Below, piece after piece: positions 19,240-28,443 of a stretch of 64,000 nucleotides of DNA. Each line of letters begins with the position of its first letter. Positions within the stretch are counted from its first letter, which is position 1. Origin of the DNA: Sideroxydans sp. GTDB lineage: Bacteria > Pseudomonadota > Gammaproteobacteria > Burkholderiales > Gallionellaceae. Location: positions 1 to 64,000 of the forward strand of contig JAGXGC010000012.1 of assembly GCA_024636935.1 (NCBI GenBank), written 5' to 3'. The notes beneath the pieces were generated by a model. That model was not told the origin of the DNA. It made no database searches and was given only the letters and a program-made list of their open reading frames with translations. The translations under genes and the position numbers were made by a program.

Positions 19240-20322
19240 TCAGGACTTGCTGCTGGCGAATTCGTTCATAAACCCGACCAACGCCTGCACGCCTTCCAGC
19301 GGCATAGCGTTATAGATCGAGGCACGCATACCACCGACTGAACGGTGTCCTTTCAGCTGCAACAATCCACGTGCATCTGCCTGTTTAAGGAATTCACCAT
19401 CCAGCGCGGCATCCTTCAAAGTGAACGGCACGTTCATACGCGAACGGTCAGCCTTGTTCACCGGGCAGCTGTAGAAACCGTTGCTGCTGTCGATCGCGTC
19501 GTACAGCAGTTGCGACTTGGCGATATTTGTCTTTTCCATCGCAGCGATGCCGCCATTCTTCTTCAGCCACTGGAACACCAACCCCGCCATGTAGATGGCA
19601 AAAGTGGGCGGCGTGTTGTACATCGACTCGCCATCAGCATGGGTCTTGTAATCCAGCATGGTCGGTGTACCGGCAGCGACTTGTCCGATCAGGTCTTCAC
19701 GCACAATCACCAGCGTCAGACCGGCAGGGCCGATGTTCTTCTGCGCACCGGCATAGATCAGACCGAACTTAGAGACATCGATCTCACGCGACAGGATGTT
19801 GGACGACATATCAGCCACCAGCGGCACATCGCCCGTCTCGGGGATCCAGTTGAACTCTACGCCGCCGATGGTCTCGTTCGGCGTGTAGTGCAGATAAGCC
19901 GCATTCGGGTCGCACTTCCAAGTATCGAAAGCCGGCACATAGCTGCAGTTCTTGTCCTTGTTATCTGTAGCGACATTCACCGCACAGAACTTCTTGGCTT
20001 CGCCGATGGCCTTCTTGGACCATTCGCCGGTATAGATATAGTCAGCCGAGGCTTTGTCGCGCATCAGATTGAGCGGGATCATGGAGAACTGCAGGTGTGC
20101 TCCGCCTTGCAGAAACAGCACTTTGTAATTAGCAGGAATGCCCATCAACTCGCGCAGATCGGCTTCGGCTTGAGCATGGATACCCATGTATTCCTTGCCG
20201 CGGTGCGACATCTCCATCACGGACATGCCACTACCGTGCCAATCGGCCAGTTCCGCCTGGGCCTGCAACAACACGTCTTTTGGCAAAACCGCCGGCCCTG
20301 CACTGAAGTTGTAAATCGCCAT
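19240..20322 (-). CDS. serC: Phosphoserine aminotransferase SerC
   Basis: PLP enzyme of serine synthesis (and of pyridoxal phosphate synthesis via 4-phosphohydroxythreonine). The PLP lysine lies in [12 protein letters not shown] near residue 196, and [10 protein letters not shown] at the N-terminus and [10 protein letters not shown] at the C-terminus are family signatures. 360 aa. Lies 19 bp after gyrA and 17 bp before serA, so serine synthesis is embedded in the supraoperon. Confidence 0.96.
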   Translation of the reverse strand: MAIYNFSAGPAVLPKDVLLQAQAELADWHGSGMSVMEMSHRGKEYMGIHAQAEADLRELMGIPANYKVLFLQGGAHLQFSMIPLNLMRDKASADYIYTGEWSKKAIGEAKKFCAVNVATDNKDKNCSYVPAFDTWKCDPNAAYLHYTPNETIGGVEFNWIPETGDVPLVADMSSNILSREIDVSKFGLIYAGAQKNIGPAGLTLVIVREDLIGQVAAGTPTMLDYKTHADGESMYNTPPTFAIYMAGLVFQWLKKNGGIAAMEKTNIAKSQLLYDAIDSSNGFYSCPVNKADRSRMNVPFTLKDAALDGEFLKQADARGLLQLKGHRSVGGMRASIYNAMPLEGVQALVGFMNEFASSKS

Positions 20323-20341
20323 GCTGTGCTCTCCTCAGAAA

Positions 20342-22918
20342 TTATTCAGCGTCAGTCTCAGATTCCGTTCCTGCTTCAGACTCATCTTCAGTTTCGGCGA
20401 TACGGCTCAGGCCGGCCAGCTTCTCGCCCTTCTCCAGATTCATCAGCGTCACACCTTGCGTGGCGCGGCTCATCTCGCGGATCTCGTTGACACGTGTGCG
20501 AATCAGCACGCCATTGGTGCCAATCAACATGATCTCGTCTTCATTCTCGACCAAAGTAGCAGCGACGACCTTGCCGTTACGCTCGGAAGTCTGGATTGCG
20601 ATCATGCCTTTGGTACCACGACCATGGCGTGTGTATTCGGTGATCGAAGTACGCTTGCCGTAGCCGTTCTCGGTCGCAGTCAACACAGACTGTTCTCCGT
20701 CTTCGGCCACCAGCAGTGCGATCACTTTGCCGCCTGCCACCAGATTCATACCGCGTACGCCACGCGTCACACGCCCCATGGAGCGCACATCATTCTCGTC
20801 GAAGCGTACTGCTTTGCCTTCGTCGGAGAACAACATCACGTCATGCTTGCCGTCGGTCACCGCTACGCCGATGAGGAAGTCGCCCTCATCCAGATTGATA
20901 GCGATGATGCCGGCTTTGCGCGGATTGGCAAAGTCAGCCAATGGCGTCTTCTTCACCGTACCTTCGCTGGTGGCGAAGAAGATGAATTTATCTTCGGCGA
21001 ATTCCTTCACCGGCAACACTGCATTGATCTGCTCGCCCGCTTCCAGCGGCAACAGATTAACAATGGGGCGACCACGAGAGATACGAGTGCCCTGCGGTAC
21101 GGCATACACCTTGAGCCAGTACACGCGGCCACGATTGGAGAAGCACAGGATGTAATCGTGGGTATTGGCGATGAACAGGTTGTCGACGAAATCGTCTTCC
21201 TTGGTCGACGCCGCCTGCTTACCGCGACCACCGCGCTTCTGCGCACGGTATTCATCCAGCTTCTGCGCCTTCATGTAACCGCCATGCGAAATGGTGACCA
21301 CCACCTCTTCCGGTGCGATCAGATCTTCCATCGACATATCTTGTGTATGCGTGATGATCTCGCTACGGCGCTCGTCGCCGAACTGCGAACGAATGGTGAC
21401 CAACTCGTCGCTGATGATCTGCGTCACGCGCTCCGGCTTAGCTAGGATGTCCAACAGGTCGGCGACCTTATCCATCACTTCGCGGTATTCGCTGACGATC
21501 TTGTCTTGCTCCAGACCGGTCAAACGCTGCAGACGCAACTCCAAGATCGCTTGTGCTTGCGCATCGGACAGGAAGTAACCCGTGCCTTTGACCATACCAA
21601 ATTCCGGCGCCAATCCTTCAGGACGCGAAGCCTCGTTGACGCGACTCAGCAAATCCTCGACCAGCGCTGAACGCCAGCCGCGTGACATCAATGAACGCTT
21701 TGCTTCCGGTGGTGTGGGGGCCGCCTTGATCAAAGCGATGATCTCGTCCACATTGGACAACGCGACCGCCAAACCTTCTAGGATGTGGCCTCGCTCACGC
21801 GCCTTGCGCAATTCAAAGATGGTGCGACGTGTCACAACTTCGCGGCGATGACGCAGGAAGGCCTCGATGATATCTTTCAGATTACACAGCTTAGGCTGGC
21901 CATCAACGATGGCGACCATATTGATGCCGAAACTGTCCTGCATCGGCGTAGCTTTATACAACTTGTTCAAAATCACATCGGCGTTTTCGCCACGCTTCAG
22001 CTCGATCACGGCGCGCATGCCGGACTTGTCCGACTCGTCACGGATCTCTGAGATACCTTCCAGCGTCTTCTCGCGCACCATCTCACCGATTCTCATCAGC
22101 AAGGTGGCCTTATTCACCTGATACGGCAGTTCGTCGATGATGATCGCCTCGCGATCCTTTCCGATATCTTCGAAATGAGTACGGGCACGCATCACCACAC
22201 GGCCACGACCGGTGCGATAACCTTCCTTCACGCCAGCCAGACCATAGATATAAGCCGCAGTCGGGAAGTCCGGCGCGGGCACCAGTTCGATCAGTTTCTC
22301 GATATCCATCTCCGGCTCGCGCAACAAGGCCAGACAGGCATCCACCACTTCGCTCATGTTGTGCGGCGGGATATTGGTAGCCATACCCACCGCGATACCG
22401 GAGGAGCCGTTCACCAATAGGTTGGGGAAGCGTGCGGGGAACACCAGCGGCTCATGCTCGGAACCGTCATAGTTCGGCCCGAAATCGACCGTCTCTTTTT
22501 CCAGATCTTCCAGCAACTGATGGGCGATCTTGGCCATACGGATCTCGGTGTAACGCATCGCCGCCGCGTTGTCGCCGTCGACCGAACCGAAGTTACCCTG
22601 ACCATCCACCAGCGTGTAACGCAAAGAGAAAGGCTGCGCCATACGCACGATGGTGTCGTATACCGCGGTGTCGCCGTGCGGGTGGTATTTACCGATCACG
22701 TCACCGACGATACGCGCCGATTTCTTGTAAGCACGATTCCAGTCGTTGGACAGTTCGTGCATCGCGAACAATACGCGACGGTGCACGGGTTTCAAGCCGT
22801 CGCGCACATCGGGCAAGGCGCGGCCTACGATCACGCTCATCGCGTAATCGAGGTAAGACTTGCGCATCTCTTCTTCTAGGCTGACTGGGAGGGTTTCTTT
22901 AGCGAATTGTTGTTCCAT
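20342..22918 (-). CDS. gyrA: DNA gyrase subunit A
   Basis: 858-aa breakage-reunion subunit of gyrase. The catalytic tyrosine is Y123 in AAAMRYTE. The quinolone-determining region reads [11 protein letters not shown], with T84 and D88 at the E. coli Ser83/Asp87 positions; threonine there is a common natural variant. The C-terminal pinwheel carries the GyrA box [11 protein letters not shown] at 22918 matches the family N-terminus; the open frame continues upstream to 23164 but that part overlaps the divergent ubiG and its promoter. First gene of the supraoperon, followed by serC after 19 bp. Confidence 0.97.
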   Translation of the reverse strand: MEQQFAKETLPVSLEEEMRKSYLDYAMSVIVGRALPDVRDGLKPVHRRVLFAMHELSNDWNRAYKKSARIVGDVIGKYHPHGDTAVYDTIVRMAQPFSLRYTLVDGQGNFGSVDGDNAAAMRYTEIRMAKIAHQLLEDLEKETVDFGPNYDGSEHEPLVFPARFPNLLVNGSSGIAVGMATNIPPHNMSEVVDACLALLREPEMDIEKLIELVPAPDFPTAAYIYGLAGVKEGYRTGRGRVVMRARTHFEDIGKDREAIIIDELPYQVNKATLLMRIGEMVREKTLEGISEIRDESDKSGMRAVIELKRGENADVILNKLYKATPMQDSFGINMVAIVDGQPKLCNLKDIIEAFLRHRREVVTRRTIFELRKARERGHILEGLAVALSNVDEIIALIKAAPTPPEAKRSLMSRGWRSALVEDLLSRVNEASRPEGLAPEFGMVKGTGYFLSDAQAQAILELRLQRLTGLEQDKIVSEYREVMDKVADLLDILAKPERVTQIISDELVTIRSQFGDERRSEIITHTQDMSMEDLIAPEEVVVTISHGGYMKAQKLDEYRAQKRGGRGKQAASTKEDDFVDNLFIANTHDYILCFSNRGRVYWLKVYAVPQGTRISRGRPIVNLLPLEAGEQINAVLPVKEFAEDKFIFFATSEGTVKKTPLADFANPRKAGIIAINLDEGDFLIGVAVTDGKHDVMLFSDEGKAVRFDENDVRSMGRVTRGVRGMNLVAGGKVIALLVAEDGEQSVLTATENGYGKRTSITEYTRHGRGTKGMIAIQTSERNGKVVAATLVENEDEIMLIGTNGVLIRTRVNEIREMSRATQGVTLMNLEKGEKLAGLSRIAETEDESEAGTESETDAE

Positions 22919-22965
22919 GAGCGACCTGACGAATGAGCCGGTTAGGCAATGAAAACGAAGGCCGC

Positions 22966-22971
22966 ATTCTA
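22966..22971 (-). promoter_or_regulatory. Probable extended -10 element for gyrA
   Basis: TGCTAGAAT on the minus strand (TG-n-TAGAAT) places a start about 40 bp upstream of the gyrA ATG. No good -35 is visible, as is usual for extended -10 promoters and for supercoiling-sensitive gyrase promoters. Confidence 0.45.
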
Positions 22972-23017
22972 GCACAGCACCCCCGCTTACCGACCACCTC
23001 ACCAACTCCTCATAAGT

Positions 23018-23046
23018 TTGGCTATTAGCGGTAGTTTTGTTAAAGT
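23018..23046 (+). promoter_or_regulatory. Probable promoter for ubiG-gph-cyclase
   Basis: TTGGCT (23018-23023) and TAAAGT (23041-23046) are spaced by 17 bp. The predicted start near 23053 lies between an upstream candidate ATG and the favoured ubiG ATG at 23075, which supports the shorter UbiG. Confidence 0.5.
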
Positions 23047-23074
23047 CTGCCACCCTCCCTACGAGATTGACAGC

Positions 23075-23770
23075 ATGTCCAACGCAGACCCCATTGAACT
23101 TGAGAAATTCTCGCAACTCGCCCACAAGTGGTGGGATCCGAACAGCGAGTTCAAACCCCTGCACGAGATCAATCCATTACGACTGACTTATATCAATGAC
23201 ATCGCCCAACTGGCCGGCAAAACTGTGCTGGACGTTGGCTGCGGCGGCGGCATTCTGAGCGAAGCCTTGGCAGACGCCGGCGCGACAGTGACCGGCATAG
23301 ATCTGGCAGATAAATCCCTGAGCGTGGCCAAGCTGCACTTACTGGAAAGTGGCAAGCAAGTGGAATATCGCAAAGTGGCTGTTGAAGAACTGGCTGCCGA
23401 GCGCCCCGGCCACTACGACGTAGTGACCTGCATGGAGATGCTGGAGCACGTGCCCGATCCGTCCGCAGTGGTTGCTGCCTGCGCGCAATTGGTCAAGCCG
23501 GGCGGCCATGTGTTCTTCTCCACCCTGAACCGCAACCCCAAGTCTTACCTGTTCGCCATCATCGGTGCCGAGTACGTACTGAACATGCTGCCGCGCGGGA
23601 CGCATGACTATGCAAAATTCATCAAGCCGTCCGAGCTGGCACAATGGTGTCGGAATTCCGGCCTGCAAGTGCAGGAGCTGACCGGCATGAGCTACAACCC
23701 GCTGAATAAGACCTATACGCTGGGCAGTGACACCGGCGTCAACTATCTAGTCGCCTGCCAACGTGATTGA
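23075..23770 (+). CDS. ubiG: Ubiquinone biosynthesis O-methyltransferase UbiG
   Basis: SAM-dependent O-methyltransferase acting twice in ubiquinone synthesis, on the 2-polyprenyl-6-hydroxyphenol and 3-demethylubiquinol intermediates. Motif [11 protein letters not shown] is at 51-60; [10 protein letters not shown] and the C-terminal GMSYNPL block are family signatures. 231 aa from ATG 23075; the frame is open to 23018 but this extra part would lie upstream of the probable transcription start. Overlaps gph by 8 bp, a conserved pair. Confidence 0.94.
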   Translation: MSNADPIELEKFSQLAHKWWDPNSEFKPLHEINPLRLTYINDIAQLAGKTVLDVGCGGGILSEALADAGATVTGIDLADKSLSVAKLHLLESGKQVEYRKVAVEELAAERPGHYDVVTCMEMLEHVPDPSAVVAACAQLVKPGGHVFFSTLNRNPKSYLFAIIGAEYVLNMLPRGTHDYAKFIKPSELAQWCRNSGLQVQELTGMSYNPLNKTYTLGSDTGVNYLVACQRD

Positions 23771-24416
23771 AGCTGTTCTCCTCGATCTGGACGGCACCTT
23801 TGCCGACACCGCCTCCGATCTAGGCGAAGCGTTGAACCATGTGCGCAACCTGCACAGCTTGCCGCCCTTGCCGCTTGCCATCCTGCGCCCACAGGCCTCG
23901 CATGGCTCACCGGGATTGCTCAAACTGGGCATGAATGTCACGCCTGATAGCGACGGCTACGATGAGATGCGCGCTGCCTTTCTGGAACACTACGAAGCAC
24001 ACATTTGCGACCGCACCAAGCTGTTTCCCGGTATGGGGGCGCTGATCAGCGAGTTGGAGGAACGAGATATCCCTTGGGGCATAGTCACCAACAAACCACA
24101 TCGCTACACCGTGCCGCTGATGGAAAAACTGGGCTATGCCACGCGCGCCGCCTGCCTCGTTAGCGGCGACACCTGCGAAGAAGCCAAGCCCCATCCCGCC
24201 CCTATGCTGCATGCTGCCAAACTGATCGGCGTCGATCCGGAACGCTGCCTGTATCTGGGCGACGACTTACGCGACATGCAGGCTGCCAAAGCCGCAAATA
24301 TGATCGGCATCATCGCCGGCTATGGCTACCTCGAAGCCAATGCCGATACCAGCAAATGGCAGGCTGCAGGCATCGTGCAAACACCTTTCGCACTATTGCG
24401 CTTCTTGTCACTCTGA
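23763..24416 (+). CDS. gph: Phosphoglycolate phosphatase (HAD family, Gph/MupP type)
   Basis: HAD hydrolase with motif I DLDGT (D8, D10), a Ser/Thr-motif block around IVTNKPH, the motif III lysine in EEAKPHP, and motif [12 protein letters not shown]. It dephosphorylates 2-phosphoglycolate; homologues next to ubiG in some bacteria are MupP, acting on MurNAc-6-phosphate in cell-wall recycling, and the sequence alone does not separate these. Starts at GTG 23763 inside the end of ubiG. 217 aa, cytoplasmic. Confidence 0.85.
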   Translation: MIEAVLLDLDGTFADTASDLGEALNHVRNLHSLPPLPLAILRPQASHGSPGLLKLGMNVTPDSDGYDEMRAAFLEHYEAHICDRTKLFPGMGALISELEERDIPWGIVTNKPHRYTVPLMEKLGYATRAACLVSGDTCEEAKPHPAPMLHAAKLIGVDPERCLYLGDDLRDMQAAKAANMIGIIAGYGYLEANADTSKWQAAGIVQTPFALLRFLSL

Positions 24417-24456
24417 ACAACGGTATGATGTTCGCCTCAAGGCAAGGTTAGCCAAC

Positions 24457-25833
24457 ATGAGTGAACAGACCAGCAACGACATCCCATCGAACGCAGACCA
24501 AAGCGACGTGCAGGAGATTCTGCACAAGGTCATCATCGCCCATCAGCAGGCGCTGGCATTGCTTCATCAAACCGAGACGGCCTACAGTCGTCTAGTACCT
24601 CACCAACTACTCAGCTTATTGCAGGCAAAGAGCATCGTCGACGTCAAACTGGGAGATCAGGTCGAACGCAAGATGACCATCATGTTCTCTGACATCCGCG
24701 ACTTCACTCAGCTGTCTGAATCGATGACGCCGACCGAGAACTTTGAGTTCATCAACTCCTACCTCAGCCAGATGGAACCCGTGATCAGCCGCCACCACGG
24801 CATCATCGACAAATACATCGGTGACGCCATCATGGCGCTGTTCGAAAAGGGTGCGGATGAAGCCGTAAAAGGCGCTATCGACATGCTGGAGCGGCTTGGC
24901 TACTACAACACTGGTCGCGCCCGCGCCGGCTACAAACCCATCCACATCGGCATCGGCCTCAATACCGGCATGGTGATGATCGGCACCGTCGGCGGCATCA
25001 ACCGTATGGACAGCACCGTGATCGGCGACGCCGTCAATCTCGCGGCAAGACTGGAAGACGCGACCAAGACATACAACACCCCGATCCTCATCAGCCACAA
25101 CACACTGTATGACCTGAACGACCCGAGCGCATACCACATCCGCTTCCTCGACCGTATACGCGTCAAAGGAAAATCGCAGCCGCTATCGATTTACGAAGTG
25201 TTCGACAACGATCTGGAGGAACTGCGCACTCTCAAGAATGAGACGCGTAACGTTTTCGAACAGGCAGTCGCCTACTACCACTTAAAAGACATCGACAAAG
25301 CCATCCAATCGTTCAAGCGCTGCATCGAGATCTGCCCAGACGACCTGTGCGCCCACATCTACCTCAAGCGCTGCTACGAATTCGAAGCGACCAACTACCA
25401 CCACGGCACGGGCGAACTCGACATGCTGCAAACCTGGAAAGACGAGTTCAAGAGCGGCATCCCTGAGCTTGACTCCGCGCACCAGTCGCTACTGGAACGA
25501 ATCAACCAGCATGCAACACGCATCAGGCAAAACGAAAGTGACGACTTCCACGACGTCTATGCCTTCCTCAAACAATACTGCGACACCCTGTTCCCGCTGG
25601 AAGAAGCCCAGATGCGCGAACACGAATATCCTTTCGCGGACAGTCACACGCAGGAACACAAGCGCTTCATCGAAAACCATCTCGATCTCGAACGACGCAT
25701 GCAGTCCGGCAGCGAAGATCCACGCTATCTGGCCTACCGAACCGAATTACTCTTACTCGACTGGTTCGCCTCACACGCCACCAGAGCCGATCGCCACTTT
25801 GCCCGCCACCTGCACCAAAACAACGGCCAGTAA
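24457..25833 (+). CDS. Class III adenylate cyclase with C-terminal hemerythrin-like domain
   Basis: 458 aa. A short helical N-terminus (about 18-50) leads into a class III cyclase domain (about 66-245): metal Asp in MFSDIRDFT, DKYIGDAIMALF with adenine-type Lys and the second metal Asp, and STVIGDAVNLAARLED with the transition-state Asn and Arg. About 265-315 resembles a TPR pair. Residues 325-455 are a bacteriohemerythrin fold: H342, E382, H397, H401, H440 and D445 match iron ligands, but the His of the usual HFxxEE is L378. An oxygen- or metal-sensing cAMP source is inferred. ATG 24457 follows AAGG; a longer frame from 24322 overlaps gph. Confidence 0.85.
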   Translation: MSEQTSNDIPSNADQSDVQEILHKVIIAHQQALALLHQTETAYSRLVPHQLLSLLQAKSIVDVKLGDQVERKMTIMFSDIRDFTQLSESMTPTENFEFINSYLSQMEPVISRHHGIIDKYIGDAIMALFEKGADEAVKGAIDMLERLGYYNTGRARAGYKPIHIGIGLNTGMVMIGTVGGINRMDSTVIGDAVNLAARLEDATKTYNTPILISHNTLYDLNDPSAYHIRFLDRIRVKGKSQPLSIYEVFDNDLEELRTLKNETRNVFEQAVAYYHLKDIDKAIQSFKRCIEICPDDLCAHIYLKRCYEFEATNYHHGTGELDMLQTWKDEFKSGIPELDSAHQSLLERINQHATRIRQNESDDFHDVYAFLKQYCDTLFPLEEAQMREHEYPFADSHTQEHKRFIENHLDLERRMQSGSEDPRYLAYRTELLLLDWFASHATRADRHFARHLHQNNGQ

Positions 25834-25840
25834 TCCCTGT

Positions 25841-25846
25841 TACAAT
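25841..25846 (+). promoter_or_regulatory. Extended -10 promoter for tmRNA
   Basis: TGTTACAAT (TG-n-TACAAT) begins about 25 bp before the mature tmRNA 5' end, which fits a short leader removed by RNase P. No clear -35 is seen. Confidence 0.5.
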
Positions 25847-25866
25847 GCGGGCGCTTGAAAGCACCC

Positions 25867-26235
25867 GGGGGCGACTTGGCTTCGACGTGGGTTTCAAAGC
25901 AGCGCAGGGCATACCGAGGACCCGCTACCTCGTAAATAAGCTGGAAAACCAATAGTCGCAAACGACGAAAAGTACGCTCTAGCCGCTTAAGGTTAGACCT
26001 CACACCCTGCTGTCCGTGGAGGGGCTCGATACCGAAAGGTTGAGATGAGTTGAGGACATTTACACGGAATCGTGTCGTGCAGGGTCACTTTGTACGAAGC
26101 TAAAACTAAGGTGACTCGTCCATTAGCAGCCTGTCGGTTGGCGTCTAACGGATAAAATTAAATAACTAGACTAAGTATGTAGAACTGTCTGTAGAGGGCT
26201 TGCGGACGGGGGTTCAATTCCCCCCGCCTCCACCA
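25867..26235 (+). ncRNA. ssrA: Transfer-messenger RNA (tmRNA)
   Basis: 369 nt. The 5' GGGGGCG pairs with 3' CGCCTCC before the encoded CCA, including the G3-U alanine identity pair. The tRNA-like D region reads ACTTGGCTTCGACGTGG and the T arm GGGTTCAATTCC. The tag reading frame (25958-25990) encodes ANDEKYALAA followed by TAA. tmRNA rescues stalled ribosomes with SmpB and tags the product for proteolysis. Its 3' end is a classic integration site. Confidence 0.97.
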
Positions 26236-26280
26236 ACAAATAAAAATGGCTACCCGCAAGGGTGGCCATTTTTATTTGTT
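26236..26280 (+). terminator. Rho-independent terminator after tmRNA
   Basis: A long inverted repeat: AACAAATAAAAATGGC-TACCC, loop GCAA, GGGTGGCCATTTTTATTTGTT. The GC core followed by T-rich sequence acts on the plus strand, and the A-rich left arm makes it potentially bidirectional. Confidence 0.85.
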
Positions 26281-26639
26281 GCATAGATGCTGAGCGGGAA
26301 TTGAATCAGCGTCCGGTACGGACGGGGGGCGAAGGGCGTTAAACAAACAGCACCTGCGTGCTGTTTGTAGCCCGAAGCGGCCTTCGCATGCAGGCGAAGG
26401 CGCGGCCTGCAAGGCCAATTTCCGCTCAACCGTTTTCCAATGGAATGATGTTATCGAGGATGCAACTCGACAACCGACCAATTCCCACTCCACAAAAACC
26501 ACTCCCCATAAATTCACTTTATTGTTTTGTATCACGGGTTCAATTCCCCCCGCCTCTACCAAACTCAGCATTGCTGCAACTTTATTGAAGCCTCAGCCCG
26601 ATGTCGGTATAGTCGCCAGAACTTACTCAGGGCAAGCAC
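26281..26639. other. Gene-free 359-bp stretch bounded by a duplicated tmRNA 3' end
   Basis: No convincing coding sequence; the open frames here have atypical composition and no ribosome sites. Contents: a perfect hairpin ACAAACAGCAC-CTGC-GTGCTGTTTGT around 26344-26370, a second hairpin built on CCTTCGC/GCGAAGG around 26383-26402, and at 26536-26561 a near-exact repeat of the last 26 nt of tmRNA. It is best read as the remnant of an element once integrated at ssrA. Confidence 0.6.
26536..26561 (+). repeat. Direct repeat of tmRNA 3' end (probable att site)
   Basis: 26 bp matching 26210-26235 (the T arm, acceptor strand and CCA of tmRNA) with one C-to-T difference. The copies are 326 bp apart in the same orientation. 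Tyrosine recombinases of islands and prophages commonly insert at the tmRNA 3' end and leave such a repeat at the far boundary. No integrase gene is present. Confidence 0.75.
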
Positions 26640-28427
26640 ATGGGCGCACAAGACGTTCCTAATCACAAACTCAAACTGACCGAACTGCTCGACATGCTCG
26701 TCACAGATGGCATGGTGGACAAGGCTGAAGCAGATGTACTCGTCGCTGAGCGCCGTGCCCAGCGCAATGATCACCATCCATTGGTAGTCATCGCGGAAAA
26801 AAGCTGGAAATCGTTACTGCCGCCAAATCGCACCCTGACTCTGGAAACCCTGACCGAATGGCTAGCAGCCAAGGCCGAGTTGGAGTATTTCCACATCGAC
26901 CCGCTTAAGATCGATTTCTCCAATCTAACCGAGTTGATGTCCATTGATTACGCAAATCGCTTCTCCATCATGCCTATACGCATCGATGGCGGCGATCTGG
27001 TGGTGGCCACGGCCGAGCCTTGGCTGCGCGACTGGGAAGTCGTATTGCGCCAAACTTCACGCAAGAACATTCGCCGCGTAGTCGCCTCACCACTGGATAT
27101 CAAACGCTATCTGGTCGAGTTCTACAATCTGGCGCGCTCTGTTAAAAGCGCGACACACACCAACACCTCGTCCGGCAATCTCGCCTCATTCGAACAACTG
27201 GTCGAACTGGGCAAGAGCAACAAACAGTTCGATGCCAACGACCAGCATATCGTGCACATCGTGGATTGGCTCTGGCAGTACGCCTTCGACCAGCGCGCCT
27301 CGGACATCCACATCGAACCCCGCCGCGAATCTGGCATCGTGCGTTTCCGTATCGATGGCGTGCTGCATCAGGTTCACCAATTACCGATGTCGGTCGTGGC
27401 GGCGATGACCAGTCGCATCAAACTGCTGGGCCGCATGGATCTGATGGAAAAGCGTCGCCCACAGGATGGTCGCATCAAGACACGCACCGAAGAAGGGCAA
27501 GAGATAGAGCTACGCTTGTCCACCCTGCCCACGGCCTTCGGCGAGAAACTGGTGATGCGTATCTTCGATCCCGAAGTGTTGGTACGTGATTTTGCCGAAC
27601 TTGGTTTCTCCGAAGATGACCGTACCCGCTGGGAAAATATGACCGGCAGACCGAACGGCATCATCCTGGTCACTGGTCCTACCGGATCCGGCAAGACCAC
27701 CACGTTGTATTCGACACTGAAGCATCTGGCCACACCGGAAGTTAACGTTTGTACACTGGAAGATCCAATCGAGATGGTGGAGCCCGCCTTCAACCAAATG
27801 CAGGTGCAGCCTGATATCGGACTGAATTTTGCCGATGGTGTGCGCGCCCTGATGCGACAGGATCCGGACATCATCATGGTGGGTGAGATACGCGATCTGG
27901 AAACGGCTGACATGGCGATCCAAGCGGCACTAACCGGTCACCTAGTGCTATCGACATTGCACACCAACGACGCCCCTTCCGCGATCACACGCCTGCTCGA
28001 CCTTGGTGTACCGCCATATCTGCTCAATGCCACACTGCTCGGCATCATGGCGCAACGTCTGGTGCGCACGCTGTGCCCGCATTGCAAGCAGCCTCATCCT
28101 GCCAGCGATGCCGACCATGCCCTATGGGACAGCCTCGTTGCCCCATGGAAAGCGGCACGCCCTGCACAATTGCAACGCCCGCAAGGTTGCCTAGAATGCC
28201 GTATGACCGGCTACTCAGGTCGCATCGGCATCTATGAGATATTGCTCATGTCGCCCGAATTGCGCAAACTCATCACCAGCGAGACTGATATTGCAGCTTT
28301 GCGCGATCAAGCCGGACGCGAAGGCATGAAACCGCTGCGTATCTCGGGAGCACAAAAGATCGCCAATGGCACGACGACAATGGAAGAAGTGCTCAAAAGT
28401 GCACCACCAGCCGAACAGAATAGATAA
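26640..28427 (+). CDS. GspE/PulE/PilB-family secretion or pilus assembly ATPase
   Basis: 595-aa hexameric ATPase of type II secretion or type IV pilus systems. An N-terminal GspE_N-like region (about 60-170) precedes the ATPase core: ASDIHIEP with the conserved Asp box, Walker A GPTGSGKTT near 345, LEDPIE, the DPDIIMVGEIRD Walker B/Asp box near 406, and TLHTND. The C-terminal zinc knuckle has CPHC near 478 and CLEC near 517. No inner-membrane platform or pilin gene is adjacent, so the partner system must lie elsewhere; GspE versus PilB cannot be decided. Confidence 0.85.
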   Translation: MGAQDVPNHKLKLTELLDMLVTDGMVDKAEADVLVAERRAQRNDHHPLVVIAEKSWKSLLPPNRTLTLETLTEWLAAKAELEYFHIDPLKIDFSNLTELMSIDYANRFSIMPIRIDGGDLVVATAEPWLRDWEVVLRQTSRKNIRRVVASPLDIKRYLVEFYNLARSVKSATHTNTSSGNLASFEQLVELGKSNKQFDANDQHIVHIVDWLWQYAFDQRASDIHIEPRRESGIVRFRIDGVLHQVHQLPMSVVAAMTSRIKLLGRMDLMEKRRPQDGRIKTRTEEGQEIELRLSTLPTAFGEKLVMRIFDPEVLVRDFAELGFSEDDRTRWENMTGRPNGIILVTGPTGSGKTTTLYSTLKHLATPEVNVCTLEDPIEMVEPAFNQMQVQPDIGLNFADGVRALMRQDPDIIMVGEIRDLETADMAIQAALTGHLVLSTLHTNDAPSAITRLLDLGVPPYLLNATLLGIMAQRLVRTLCPHCKQPHPASDADHALWDSLVAPWKAARPAQLQRPQGCLECRMTGYSGRIGIYEILLMSPELRKLITSETDIAALRDQAGREGMKPLRISGAQKIANGTTTMEEVLKSAPPAEQNR

Positions 28428-28443
28428 CAAGGGGAGTAGAGAA

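Noticed and set aside
19345-21445. Two long plus-strand frames (381 and 374 codons) opposite serC and gyrA
   Set aside because: Same reason: no family features, and they are fully covered by serC and gyrA.
22919-23164. An N-terminal extension of gyrA by 82 codons
   Set aside because: Not present in the family, overlaps the ubiG promoter and start, and the ATG at 22918 matches the usual GyrA N-terminus.
26536-26561. A possible extra tRNA gene
   Set aside because: Only the T arm and acceptor 3' strand are present; there is no D arm, anticodon arm or 5' acceptor strand, so it is a repeat of the tmRNA end.
26272-26571. A 99-codon frame on the minus strand in the stretch after tmRNA
   Set aside because: It covers the duplicated tmRNA 3' end and hairpins, has no ribosome site and no resemblance to a protein family.
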